From Oehlia diaphana (lineage: Eukaryota; Glomeromycota; Glomeromycetes; Glomerales; Glomeraceae): a stretch of 19,227 bases of DNA. The stretch covers positions 50,465 to 69,691 of the forward strand of contig QZLH01000072.1 of assembly GCA_003833135.1 (NCBI GenBank). The letters are read 5' to 3'. Shown one piece after another: positions 8,609 to 19,180 of the stretch. A program made the translations under genes and the position numbers. A model generated the notes under the pieces. It did no database searches. It was not told where the DNA came from and saw nothing but the letters and a program-made list of their open reading frames with translations. Position 1 is the stretch's first letter, and each line of letters starts with the position of its first letter.

Positions 8609-9310
8609 ATGTCTCAAATTCCACTGGAAAAAAATAATGCTTTCATCTTTAATGGGAAAGAATATAAGGTTCCATTCCCCACCATTAATTTTAATGATAA
8701 ACAACGAGGAATGAGTTTTCATACTCCTCTTCTCAAGGATCACTGGGACGAACGAACAGACCCAACTGGATCAAAAATTGATACTATAGTTTTACATTGG
8801 GATGTTGCTAAATCTTCTAAAGATTGTTTTGACGTATTAGTTAAACGAGGTCTATCAGTTCATTTGATGATTGATCGTGATGGAACAGTTTATCAATCTC
8901 TCGATTTTACTAAAAGAGCATGGCAAGCAAAAGGAGTTAATGATCATTCAATTGGAATTGAAATTAATAATCAATTTTATATTAATCAACAAGATCCAAA
9001 GTGGCCTCGTAAAGAAGTTTATTCAAGAGACCCAAGGTCAGGTGTACCTTATAAACATCTTGATTTTACAGAAAAACAAAAAACTAGAGTTGTTCAAGTT
9101 GTTGAAACTTTATGTAAAATTGTGCCAACAATTCCAAGAATATTACCTCCCAAAGGAAAAGATGTAAAAATTATTACTAGATTATTAAATGAAAATGAAG
9201 TAAAAGGTGTTGTAGGTCATTTCCATACTTCTGTAGAAAAAATTGATCCTGGAGATACTTTATGGCCTCTTTTATATGATTCTTTCTCTAAACCTTCTCC
9301 AAAGTTATAA
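8609..9310 (+). CDS. N-acetylmuramoyl-L-alanine amidase-type zinc hydrolase (Amidase_2/PGRP-like), 233 aa
   Basis: Members of this fold cut the bond between N-acetylmuramic acid and the first L-alanine of peptidoglycan stems, using zinc. The domain fills most of the protein. IDTIVLHWD supplies H63, the HLMIDRDGTVYQ strand starts at H85, SIGIEIN contains E118, and VVGHFHTSVEKIDPG supplies H204, K211 and D213. H63, H204 and D213 fit the usual His/His/(Cys or Asp) zinc triad, and K211 sits where the T7 lysozyme lysine lies, two residues before the third ligand. There is no signal peptide or membrane segment, so a cytosolic enzyme is predicted. The gene is one exon; ATG 8609 follows a stop-rich leader and has an A at -3. 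Fungi make no peptidoglycan and such genes are uncommon in them to my knowledge, so bacterial origin is plausible. Its AT-rich codon use matches its neighbours. It faces the MFS gene, with 226 bp between the stop codons. Confidence 0.85.
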   Translation: MSQIPLEKNNAFIFNGKEYKVPFPTINFNDKQRGMSFHTPLLKDHWDERTDPTGSKIDTIVLHWDVAKSSKDCFDVLVKRGLSVHLMIDRDGTVYQSLDFTKRAWQAKGVNDHSIGIEINNQFYINQQDPKWPRKEVYSRDPRSGVPYKHLDFTEKQKTRVVQVVETLCKIVPTIPRILPPKGKDVKIITRLLNENEVKGVVGHFHTSVEKIDPGDTLWPLLYDSFSKPSPKL

Positions 9311-9455
9311 TTTTTTAAAAAAAATGATTTTAAAAAGGTGTTGTAGGTCATTTCCATAATTCTGTAGAAAAAATTGATCCTGAAGATTCTTTATGGCCTC
9401 TTTTATATGATTCTTTCTCTAAACCTTCTCCAAAGTTATAATTTTTAAAAAAAAT
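9201..9455 (+). repeat. Tandem duplication of the amidase gene 3' end (period 131 bp)
   Basis: The last ~110 bp of the amidase gene plus about 20 bp of trailer are repeated immediately downstream. GGTGTTGTAGG starts at 9206 and again at 9337, and the TAA stops are at 9308 and 9439. Over 9206-9310 versus 9337-9441 I count three substitutions. Read in the gene's frame all three change the residue (T to N, G to E in the DPG motif, T to S). The second copy is not in frame with the gene and has no start of its own, so it is best read as a 3'-trailer relic. Confidence 0.9.
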
Positions 9456-9536
9456 AATTTTTCTTCTTAAATCTTATTTATTTACTTTATTTATTAAATT
9501 ATATTATTATTAAATTATTTGTCTATTCATATTTTT

Positions 9537-11322
9537 TCAACAATTTGTTCGTTTTAATATATAACGCATTATGATGGCAAGTAATATGACCAATCCAAGT
9601 AAGGACGCATTAAAAATGTTTCCAAAAACTATGATAATTATTAAAATGAAATTATTAACATCATATTATATTTAAATAAAGTAATTTTTTATACTTACAA
9701 TAGGTTGGTCCATCACTTTTTGGATAAAGGTTCGATGATATTATACCTACAAAATATAATATAATATACCATTATATAAAACTACATTACTACATATTGT
9801 AAATATTAACATAAATTTATTTTACCTGATAGATTAGAAAGAGTGAGAACCATTGCTTGAGCAACCAAACGTTTTTCTTTTGGGAAAGCAAAAATATCTG
9901 TTATCCAAGTTAATAATATTGGGGAAAGACTCCATAATCCTGATGTACATAAAAATGTTGCAAGATAAGATACAACGATATCATTAGAAGTTCCTAAAAT
10001 TATAAATCCTATTAAACTTATAATAGCAGCTATTGAAAGATGAATTGGACGTTCTTTAGTTTTATCGGAATGTAAAGCCATTAATAAAGAAAATCCACAT
10101 GCGAATATATAAGGAGGGACCGTTAAAATTTGACTTTTTAATGTATCATATATCATTGAATTAATTAATGTTGGTAAATGTAAAGCTATAGAATTTAATA
10201 CAACTCCACTAAAAGTTTTCATTATCATCATATAATAAGTTTTCCAATCTGAAAATGCAAGTATAATTCCATCTTTTGAAAATTCTTTAGAAGATCTATT
10301 ATCATTTTCATATGATCCATTATTTGAAGGTTCTAACCGATTAAGAATTAAATTTCGTTCATTTGTTGTAAGGAATTTTGCTCTTGATGGAAAATCTGGA
10401 AGTAAGAAATAAGCGATTATTGAAATAAATAATGAACAAATTCCTTCAATGAGTAATAACCATCTCCATCCTTCCATTCCCAAGATTCCGTTCATATTTC
10501 CTGTAACTACAAATGAAATAAATCCACTGAAAAATTTTACAAAAATGTTAATTAAAATTACCATATATAATGTTAAAAAAAAGTTCTATTAAAATTACCC
10601 AAATGCTCCTGCAAGAGCTCCTCCGCAATAAAAGATTGTAAGACGTGTTGCCAAATCTTCAGGATTATACCACATACTTAACAAGTACATTACTCCTGGT
10701 AACATACCTACATATATATACAGTATGTATATATATATATTAGTATATTAGTAGAATTTATATTAATAAAATTCTTTTATAAAAAAAAAATTACCAACCA
10801 GCTTCTGTTAATCCTAAAAATAAACGTGTAAAGCATAATTCTTCAAAGTTTTCAACGACAGACATACAACATGTTGTAATGGACCATAAAAACATTATGA
10901 ATGGGATCCATACGGATGGTGTGAATTTATGCAATAACTAACAAGAGGACAAAAAATAATGAATATTTTTTGAATAATATTTTAATAAAAAAAAAAAAAA
11001 AAATTTAAATATTTACAAGATTTGATGGAATTTTCATTGTCACTTCTCCCACAAAAAACATTGCGAGAACAATTTGAAATTGTTGATCGTTCATGTTTAA
11101 ATCCTTTTCTATACCAGCGAGTCGAGCGTTACCAATATTACTTCGATCCAAACAAGCGACGAAAAAAGAAGCGAGAATTATAGGTAATAATCTAAAATCT
11201 ATCTTTCTTAATAATTGCTTTTCGAATTTAATCTGATCAGAGATTTCCATGACGACAAGGTCATCATAACTTTCCGTGGATTTACGATCACTAATATCAT
11301 GTATTAATTTTTCTTGTTCCAT
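9537..11322 (-). CDS. MFS transporter, anion:cation symporter (allantoate/nicotinate permease-like) family, six exons
   Basis: Exons on the minus strand are 11322-11017, 10937-10799, 10708-10599, 10526-9826, 9746-9699 and 9628-9537, all with GT...AG introns. The start MEQEKL precedes RKIDFRLLPIIL, FLDRSNIGNARLAG and KIPSNL, typical of the ACS/Dal5-Tna1 group. Exon 2 holds LWSITTCCMS and LFLGLTEAG, exon 4 holds GWRWLLLIEG and FPSRAKFLT, and the last exon ends in a transmembrane helix. The length without frame error would be about 464 aa, near the usual 480-500. Substrate cannot be named from sequence; the family moves organic anions such as allantoate, nicotinate, biotin or pantothenate into the cell. 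Oddity: exon 3 has one base too many near 10680-10683, and all three frames stop. Splicing from 10794 to 10677 would restore an open frame of about 455 aa but lose the PGVMYLL helix. So this is either a sequencing indel, a recent pseudogene or an altered splice form. AATAAA-type signals follow the stop on the minus strand. Confidence 0.85.
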
Positions 11323-12584
11323 ATTTTATTGTATTTCTATATTTCTTGTAATTTTTATTTATTATTTTTTTTTTTTTTTATAAAAACAGAAATATTCTAT
11401 CAAAACTTTACCACATTCATTATTTTCGCTAGACTTATAATAATTTATTAAATTTTAACTTAACAATTTTTTGTTACGTTTAAACTCGTATGATCTTAAT
11501 GCATGTCACGAGAAAAAATGGTACGATTTTTTTTAATGTTAAACAGTATGGTCGTACAAATTAATATAAATTCTATTTTTAGTAAATCCAAAAAAAGAAT
11601 TTTCTTAAAATAGGCAATTTTTGCTTTTTCATTAATTTAAATTCATTTTATACCGATCAAAATTACACTAATATTTCACAAATATTCGATCACCACAATC
11701 TTTTGAAATTGCTACATTTCAAGATTTTTTTATTTTCCTTTACCTAATTAAATTAATTAACGTTCTCTTTCGAAATATCTTTATTTACTTTTTCAGAATA
11801 TAATAATTCTTGAATTAGGTAAATTAAAATTAAATGGAGGAATTTGTAAAGAATTAGAATGAACATCAAAAAAAAAAAAATCATTTATTCAAAACATCAA
11901 AATTATAATGAAATTATTTTTTATCATTTGATTTCTTTCTCGTTAGTAAAAAATCCAAAATGTTATGAATATGATAACGATTCAATTAATAATCTGCCTG
12001 AAAAATTGATAAAGGTTAAAGATTCGCTTTTCAAAATAAAAAACCATATTAACTTTCATATATGTTCACTCTTTGGTAATAACTTTCTTGATGATTTCAC
12101 CTTGTGAACCTGTGATCAGGCCGTCAGGGGTTTTTTTGATCGTATGATGCATAATTACAGTAGATAAATAATTTATAATTATGATGCAAATTATTAATAA
12201 TGACTATCTTATGCGATCCTAATATTGGATCATGATCAATTCTCGGTATTCTTTTATTCTGACGATAAGATATTTCAAATAAAACTGCAATTATCGTACG
12301 TTGATTAACATCCATCCAATTTTTTTACTTTGAAAAAATTCGGGAAAAAAAATTTTTCCTTGGGGTGGAATAAAATGATTGTGATATCAAAACGGTTTAA
12401 TGTGAAAATTACTAAAATTAATAAAAATTATTGAGGTAAATGTCACATGGGTTAAACATGATGTGCATAACTCCCTACCTCATGTTTTTTAGTTTGTACA
12501 CACCAAAAAAAGGTTTCGCTTTGTTATTTTTTTTTTTTTTAAAAAAAAATAAAATAAATTTCTTTGGTAATTTAATCTACTTTG

Positions 12585-12608
12585 TTATTATTATTATTAT
12601 TATTATTA
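12585..12608. repeat. (TTA)n microsatellite, 8 units
   Basis: Eight uninterrupted TTA units lie between A/T homopolymers. No associated gene or function is visible. Confidence 0.85.
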
Positions 12609-14405
12609 AAAGTTCTAAGAATAAAAAAAAAAAGTATAACGAAAGATCATTCGTGTTTAAAATTTATTTTTTTATAATTGGCGTAAATCTTGAAAAAAAA
12701 AAAAAAAAATATTTCAAATACTATAAATAGTTTTATTTTTTTATTTTTTTACTTTTCGTAATTTCATTTAATTGGGAAGAGAAAAATTAGCGTTAAAAGG
12801 GAAACAAAAAAGTCAATCAAGCAAGTAAAAGCCACACTGCGCCGAATATTTAATAAATATATAAGCAAACTTATTATAAGGACGTATGATATTCTTTTAT
12901 TAAAAATATATTGAACCATATATGTGGTTAGGATTTTTTGTCGATCTCGTCCGAATATCCGAACAATAGTCGAAAATATTACCGGGAATCAAATTATTTT
13001 ATTATATCGTTATAATGTAATCTAATTTTAATATGTTTCAATATAATAGTTCAACTAGTATTAGTATATTCGCTTTTTCCGTGAACTATTAGATATCGAA
13101 CGATATGATGCACTCTTTGATTAAAAGAAATTAAAAATTTTCTAATAAGAAAAATATTATATTTTCCGATTGTGTCAATCGTGTCATTTGTGTCATAGTA
13201 CGATAATAGTAATATTCATTTCTCAATAAATCGTACCTGCAGATCTTTGGAAAGTTCTTTGAAACAGTTTGTTAGTTAACATACATATTTAAATGTTTTT
13301 TATTTTTAAAGTTGTTTATTATACTTTGTTGGCATAAAAAAAGAAGTTTCTCTTTAGAAATTTAATGATTAAAAAATCTAATCATTTTTTTTTTAGATCA
13401 TTTCTCGCAACGAGTAAAAGATATTGTGGTCCGAGCATTATTTTGCAGCTGTAAAAGTTGTAAAACAAGAAAAAAGGGGAAACTCTCTATGCATCAACAC
13501 GATCCTTAGATTAAATTTTGTTAATCTTCCCCGATATTGAAACAAAGGAATGACAGAACATCATCTATAAATGTATAAATTGCATAATTCTATAAATGGT
13601 AATAGTAATTTATTCTTCTCCGTTGTTTGTTTTAATGATTTTTTTTTTTAAGTGGCGTGATATTGTTTTTTTTAAAAAAAAAATAATCCCTCTTCATTAA
13701 TATTTTACTTAAAATAGTAAAATAAGAAAAGAACATTCTTCGGAGTTGTATTCCAGTAAAGGTTGTTTACTTTAAAATTATTTCTTTCGTTGTTAAAAAT
13801 AACTTATTAATTTAATTAATAATTTCATTTTCACCACTCATTTTTAAAAGTAATCCCTTTTGTATAATTCTATATTATTTTATTCCCTTTGTTAATAATA
13901 AAAAAAAAATCAGTTCATTTTCAGGTTGAGACTTCAAAATCTTTGTCAATTCATTATTATTGGTTAAAATTTTCTATTTTTGCCAAGAAATTACAATTCT
14001 TTTTTTAAAATCGCATGCAATCCTATCCATGAGTTTAATTTTTTTTTTTTTTTTATTATAAAAAAATACAATAGGAAAATCATTAAAAAAAATATAAAAG
14101 AAGAATAATTAATTTATTTTTATCCCATTACGGAGTGAATTCTAATTGGTCCTCGAAAAAATCATGCATATTGTTTATATTTTTGTAGTTTCAATTTTAA
14201 TTTTACCTGGATCTCATCCGATATATACATATATATATATTTTTTTTTATATACATATTACATTAAGCCACAATTAATCTAAATTTAGTTTTACCTCATT
14301 TCTCCCCGAAATTTTTTTTCCGTGTAAATCATAATTTTTTTTTTTGTTGCCTCTGTATATCATTATTTATATTAACTAGTAATGATTTCTTATGATTCAA
14401 AACTT

Positions 14406-14413
14406 TATAAATA
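14406..14413 (+). promoter_or_regulatory. Candidate TATA box upstream of the copper oxidase gene
   Basis: TATAAATA lies about 460 bp upstream of the ATG, followed by a C-rich, T-rich stretch (CATCAACTTTCCAAC) that looks like a fungal transcription start region. If used, the gene would have a long leader or a leader intron. The call is weak because TATA strings are frequent here. Confidence 0.25.
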
Positions 14414-14874
14414 CCCAATGTAACATACATCAACTTTCCAACTTTTTCTTTGACATTTTGTTAGCCCTTTGAAAAAGAGAAAAAATCAAATATTTACGAA
14501 GCTTTTTTGCTATTCAAGTAAAAGTTATATTTTTTTTTATCTTGGTTACAAATTTGCTATACGAACTTGCGTATTTTATACGAGCGATTCTAAAGTCTCA
14601 TCAATTGTCAAAGAAAAAGTTATCAACGATTAATCAAAACGAGAAACGCCTTTAAAAAAATTTTAAAAAAACACAAATTTTTTATTTTATTTTTTTTTTA
14701 ACAATTATTATTTTTTTTCATAAACGAACATTTTTTTTTAAATTTTTAAATTTTTAATATTTTTTTTTTTACGTTATAAATTTTCTAAGATTTTTTTTTT
14801 ATTTTCTAAGATTTTATTATATTTTTATTTTTCTTTTTTATTTTTCTTCTTTAATAAGATAAAAAATAATAATT

Positions 14875-16944
14875 ATGAAGTTTAATAATTTATTATTAAT
14901 CATAAACGTTTTGGTAACGTTCTCGTTCGTTGCTAATAATATTATTATTGATGCTGTCCCACTAATATTAAGAGATGCTTCCAATGCTACTGATGCTAAT
15001 GATGGTAAATGGGAATTCGTTGGAAAGTAAGTACAAGAATTTTTTTTTTTTAGAAACTTATCAAATTTATCTATATGCCTTATTTAGTAATCACTAATTA
15101 TTAAATTAAACAAAATAACAAAATAGAACCGGTGTATCTGCTATGCATTTGACCCTTATTCGACCAACAAAAGTTTTAATTATTGATAAAGGTAATTATG
15201 ATCTGCAATTATGGTTACACATAATATATTATTATTATATAATTTTATATTATATTAATATACATATTGTATTATACATATTGTATATTTTGTATATTAT
15301 TTATATTATTGTATTATTATTGTATTATTATTATATATCCTATTATATTTATTATATTATAAAATAATTATATTATTATTTATTTTATTTACTAAATTTT
15401 TAAATTTTTTCCTTCCTTCTTTTTTTATAGCCGGTATAAACCCAGAAGCTTTAATTGCAAATGGAAAGTATGCTTATTCGACATTATACGATTTGACCAC
15501 AAATACGTATCGTATATTGAGTTTACACACAAATACGTTTTGTTCGGCTGGTGCTTATTTGGCCAATGGAACAATGGTGGAAACTGGTGGTGCTGAAGAT
15601 ACTGCTGGTGAAAAAAATGGTTTTCAATCAGTTCGTTTGATTGATGGTTGTGATGATGGTAGTTGTGATTGGTTAGAATTTCCTTATGAATTGGATTCTG
15701 CTAGATGGTATAATACTATGGCTTCTTTACCTGATGGTCGTGTATTTAATCTTGGTGGTTCAATAAAAGCTTGTGCTATAAATAGAAAAGATATTGAAAA
15801 TCCAACTTATGAATTTTTCCCAAAAGAACATGAAAAAGGTCAAAAAATTCAATTTTTAGAGGATTCTTTCCCATTTAATCTTTATCCTACTGTTATAGTT
15901 TTACCTGGTCCAAAAGGTCAAACTTGGTTATTCTTAGCTGCTAATAAGAAAGCTCAAATTTGGGATTATACATCAAAAGAAGTTGTAAAACATTTACCTG
16001 ATATACCAGGTGGTCCTCGTACTTATCCTCTTACTGGTACAGGTGCTTTGATTCCTTTATCTTATAGAAATAATTATCAAGCTGAAATTATTGTTTGTGG
16101 TGGTGGTACTGATATGAAAAATCGTAATGCTCCTGCTGAAAATACTTGTGAAAGAATTAATCTTGCTGATAAAAATCCTCAATGGGATGAAGATGAATTT
16201 GGACCTAATATGGAAACTGGTCGTTTAATGCCTGATGTTATTCATTTACCTGATGGTAAATTATTATATGTTAATGGTGCTGGAACTGGTATGGCAGGAT
16301 GGGATAAAAAAGCTACAAATAAAACTCCAAGACTTCATACTGCTGGTAAACCAACAAGGAATCCTCTTTTATATAATCCTCATGTAAAGAAAGGTTCAAG
16401 ATGGAGTAAATTTGCTGAAGATCCAATTATAAGAGTTTATCATTCATCTGCTACTTTAGTTCCTGATGGTACAGTTTTCGTTGCTGGTAGTAATCCAAAT
16501 AGATATTATTGTGGTATGGATCAATGTGAACATCCAACTGAACATAGAGCTGAAAAATTCTATCCACCATACTTATTAAATGGAGTATCTCGACCAACAA
16601 TTACAAAAGTTGCTGGACAAACAAAACTTAATGATGTTGAAGCAATTCCTGTTAAATATGGACAAACAATTTCTGTAGAAGTTGAAATTGATTCACCAAA
16701 CCCTCAATTTACTTCATCATTATCACATATGGGTTTCGTAACACATTCACAACATATGTCCGCTAGAGTTGTTGAATTAAAAGTTGATAATGTAAAAAAA
16801 TCAGATTCAGGTTATACAATGGATATCACATTACCACCACATGCCAATATTTTCACACCAGGAAGACATAATTATTTGTTCGTTCTAAACAAGGGTACTC
16901 CTGGTAAAACCGCCATTGAATTACATTTAGAAACAGAAGATTAA
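14875..16944 (+). CDS. Secreted glyoxal oxidase-type copper radical oxidase (CAZy AA5 family), 576 aa, three exons
   Basis: Exons are 14875-15026, 15127-15191 and 15431-16944; introns are GTAAGT...TAG and GTAATT...TAG and the phases join cleanly. The protein starts MKFNNLLLIINVLVTFSF, a signal peptide, so it is predicted to be secreted. The mature part begins WEFVGKTGVSAMHL, as in glyoxal oxidases. All active-site residues of the galactose/glyoxal oxidase fold are visible: C110 in NTFCSAG (forms the thioether crosslink), Y166 in ARWYNT, Y409 and H410 in RVYHSS, and H511 in THSQHM. The Kelch-like propeller repeats (LPDGRVFNLGGS, LPDGKLLYVNGAG, VPDGTVFVAGSNP) precede a C-terminal domain with the last histidine. 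The reaction is oxidation of aldehydes or primary alcohols with O2, giving H2O2. Length is close to the 559 aa Phanerochaete enzyme. No WSC, PAN or carbohydrate-binding module is seen. The substrate is unknown; roles in cell-wall or extracellular peroxide chemistry are inference. Confidence 0.93.
15198..15405. repeat. AT-only low-complexity tract inside intron 2 of the copper oxidase gene
   Basis: Intron 2 (15192-15430, 239 nt) is mostly a scrambled TAT/TTA/ATAT repeat with a T-rich stretch before TTTTTTATAG. It is more than twice the length of intron 1 (100 nt), apparently through microsatellite growth. A 74-codon open frame runs into it from exon 2, but past the splice site it is only a product of low complexity. 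Confidence 0.75.
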
Positions 16945-19076
16945 TTTTTTGTTCATGAAAAATTAATTAGAAAAAAACATTTTTTTCGATTTAATTTTTT
17001 TCTTGTTAAATAATTTGTTTTTAAATTGTATTTTACATTTTTGCATACTTTTTTTTTTGCATTAACTTTTTCATCTAGAGAAAACCATTTTTTTTTCATG
17101 TAATTTAATTTCTGGGTGTTTTATTGTGTAAATTTTTATCATAGAAAGCATTTCTTTAGAGCATTAATAATTAATAATTTAGTTTTATGATCGATGATAT
17201 ATTATTATTTTTAATATTTTTTTTTTTCAAATTTCATTTATATTTAGAAAAAATCACAAAAAAAAAAAAAAAAATTACACATAAAACATTCAAATTTTGC
17301 AAAACATTTTTAACTAGTTAATACTTTATTTTAGTTCACACTTTTTTTTTTTTCTTTCAAATGTATTCGCAGTTGTGAATTCAATAAATTATTTCAAGAA
17401 AAAAAATCAATTGATTTAAAAATAGAACTTTTTTTTTTTCAAAATTCGTGTCTATCACCCAAAAGGGCGAGACCGAAATAAAACATGAAAGTAAACGGAA
17501 TCTATTAATAATATTCTAACCAATTTTGTCATAAAAGATCCAAACACATAATCATAAAAATGTCGTGCGACATTTACATGCGATTAAATCGGAATCATAT
17601 GGTTCACTTTTTTTAAAGTTGATTTTCATAACTATTTAGTGAAACAAAAGGTACAAACCAGTCATATTCGGGATAATAAATTAATAATTTATTACACAAA
17701 TCTGTTTAAAAAAAAAAAAAAAAAGGAACAAAAAAAGTATTTTCTTTCTTGGCATTTTCCGTCTCTTTTGTAATATAATCTTGCATTTTTATTTATGTAA
17801 GAAATTAATTAAATAGTACTTAAATTAGTATGTTAAAATGGGAACATACGTTGTTTGTTTGGTAACAAAGAATGTCAATAATAATAAAATTTAAAAATTT
17901 TTTTTTCTTCTTTTTTGGTTAAACCGATAAAAGAAAAATTTTCTTTAAACTTACTTATTTTGGATAAGTGTTAAAAAAGTTAGGGAGAAAAAAAAAAAAT
18001 ATCATTTTAGAAAGAAGAAAGGAAATTTCTTTCTTTTATCCAATATATTTTCATGATCCCTTTTTGAAATCGTCAAAAATAAATAAGAAGTACAAAAAAG
18101 TAAATAATCACGTTATTTTAGTAAATCTTTTTGATTTTGATTATTATATTCTTTTTTATTTTTTTATTTTATTTTATTTTTTTTTTTTAAAAAAAAAAAT
18201 TCTCATTCCCTTTGTTGATATATATCGTTAGTATGACTGTTTACGTTTTCGAGTTACGTTATATGCGTTTATATGAGTTTATACACTATATTTGATACCC
18301 GATATAACATCCTAGTTATTCATCATTTTCATGGGTAAAAAAGGTTGTGCCACCTTAACTCGGGTCATAAGTTAGTAACCGACAAAATTTCCTATTTCCT
18401 ATTTTAAATCAGAGACATCAATGATCTATTTGGTTAATAAAACGGATAATAAACAAATTTTTATGATATTACTTTAAAAGGTAAGCAAACTTTTATATAA
18501 ATAGATTTAACGTTTTCGAGATTTATTTGTTTGGATTGAAAAAATAAGGGAAAGAATAAATAGGCAATTCAATATATTTAAATCAAAACCTAATGAAGAT
18601 GGATACGGTATTTTCTAAATGGGATTAAACTGAAAAGTCGATGAAATCAAAAGAAAATAAACTAAAATGCATGTAATTAAATATGTTTGTTGTTATTCGA
18701 AAGAGAAAAAAAAAAAAAAAAAGGAGAGAGAAAGAAATGAAATTTTGATCTTTTACTATTATCACGTGAAAAAAAAATGGGATGATGCATTTCTGCGCAT
18801 TGATGCAACTCATACAGCAAAATATCTCAAAATATCTTTTTTGAATACAACTTTTTGTATCCTCATGTTTTCTTTATGGTAAACATGAAACTTTTCAAAA
18901 ATCATATTTCAAAAATAACTTTATTGGCTTCATTGGATTTATTGGTTTCGTCTTTAATCATATGACGAATTCACTTAAAAGTGTGACGACAGGACGGGAC
19001 ATCAATTACAGGTCAATTTTTTTTTTTAAAGTTTTCTTTTATTGCGCTCATTACATTTGTTGTAATTTATCGTTTC

Positions 19077-19107
<31 letters not shown>

Positions 19108-19180
19108 TTTACATTTTTTTAAAAAAAAAAAAAAAAAAAATATTTTTTGAAAAAAATTTTAAAAAAAAAAAAAAAAAAAA
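16945..19180. other. AT-rich intergenic region with long homopolymers
   Basis: No gene is supported. The first few hundred bases are the trailer of the copper oxidase gene; AATAAA strings lie at 17383-17388 and about 17477-17482. Long A or T runs recur near 17220, 17260, 17341, 17708, 18178 and 18713. The segment 18230-18660 is slightly less AT-rich but shows no readable protein or RNA. Short frames at 17968-18231 and 18667-18882 consist mainly of lysine, phenylalanine and similar homopolymer-derived residues and are not credible. Confidence 0.6.
19020..19180. repeat. Poly-A/T tract before the right edge
   Basis: Runs of about 20-27 A's near 19081-19107, then 18 A's after 19122, then 20 A's at 19161-19180 dominate this stretch. 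The part 19139-19180 (ATATTTTTTGAA...TTTTAA, then poly-A) also resembles 10963-11003 inside intron 1 of the MFS gene, only more A-rich. Confidence 0.7.

Larger units (their letters stand above)
11323..14874. other. Long AT-rich region between the divergent MFS and copper oxidase genes
   Basis: I see no supportable gene in about 3.5 kb. It would hold the promoters of both flanking genes. It contains many A/T homopolymers, a (TTA)8 microsatellite (12585-12608), TA-rich tracts near 14220-14262 and a TATAAATA string at 14406-14413. A plus-strand frame at 11859-12107 (82 codons, ending LFGNNFLDDFTL) and a minus-strand frame at 12124-12315 (63 codons) are open, but low-complexity or too short to recognise. 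The patch around 12100-12320 is less AT-rich and could be an old repeat scrap. Confidence 0.5.

Noticed and set aside
8871..9167. 98-codon plus-strand frame inside the amidase gene
   Set aside because: Out-of-frame overlap with a well-supported enzyme; its translation is repetitive Leu/Ile/Lys.
11859..12107. 82-codon plus-strand frame MNIKKKKII...
   Set aside because: Begins in a poly-A run and shows no known domain. It may be a scrap of a gene, but I cannot support it as one.
12110..12130. CCTG-TGAT-CAGG stem followed by a T run, like a bacterial terminator
   Set aside because: The window is eukaryotic, the stem is only 4 bp and no gene ends there in a fitting way.
12440..12730. 96-codon plus-strand frame
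   Set aside because: Largely translated homopolymer and (TTA)n repeat; no protein-like composition.
15143..15367. 74-codon frame from exon 2 into intron 2 of the copper oxidase gene
   Set aside because: The start is inside exon 2 and the rest is Tyr/Ile/Leu from an AT microsatellite; splicing at 15191/15431 gives the family-consistent protein.
18625..18882. Overlapping open frames on both strands near the right end
   Set aside because: Both are driven by a poly-A run and simple sequence; no motif or splice partner.
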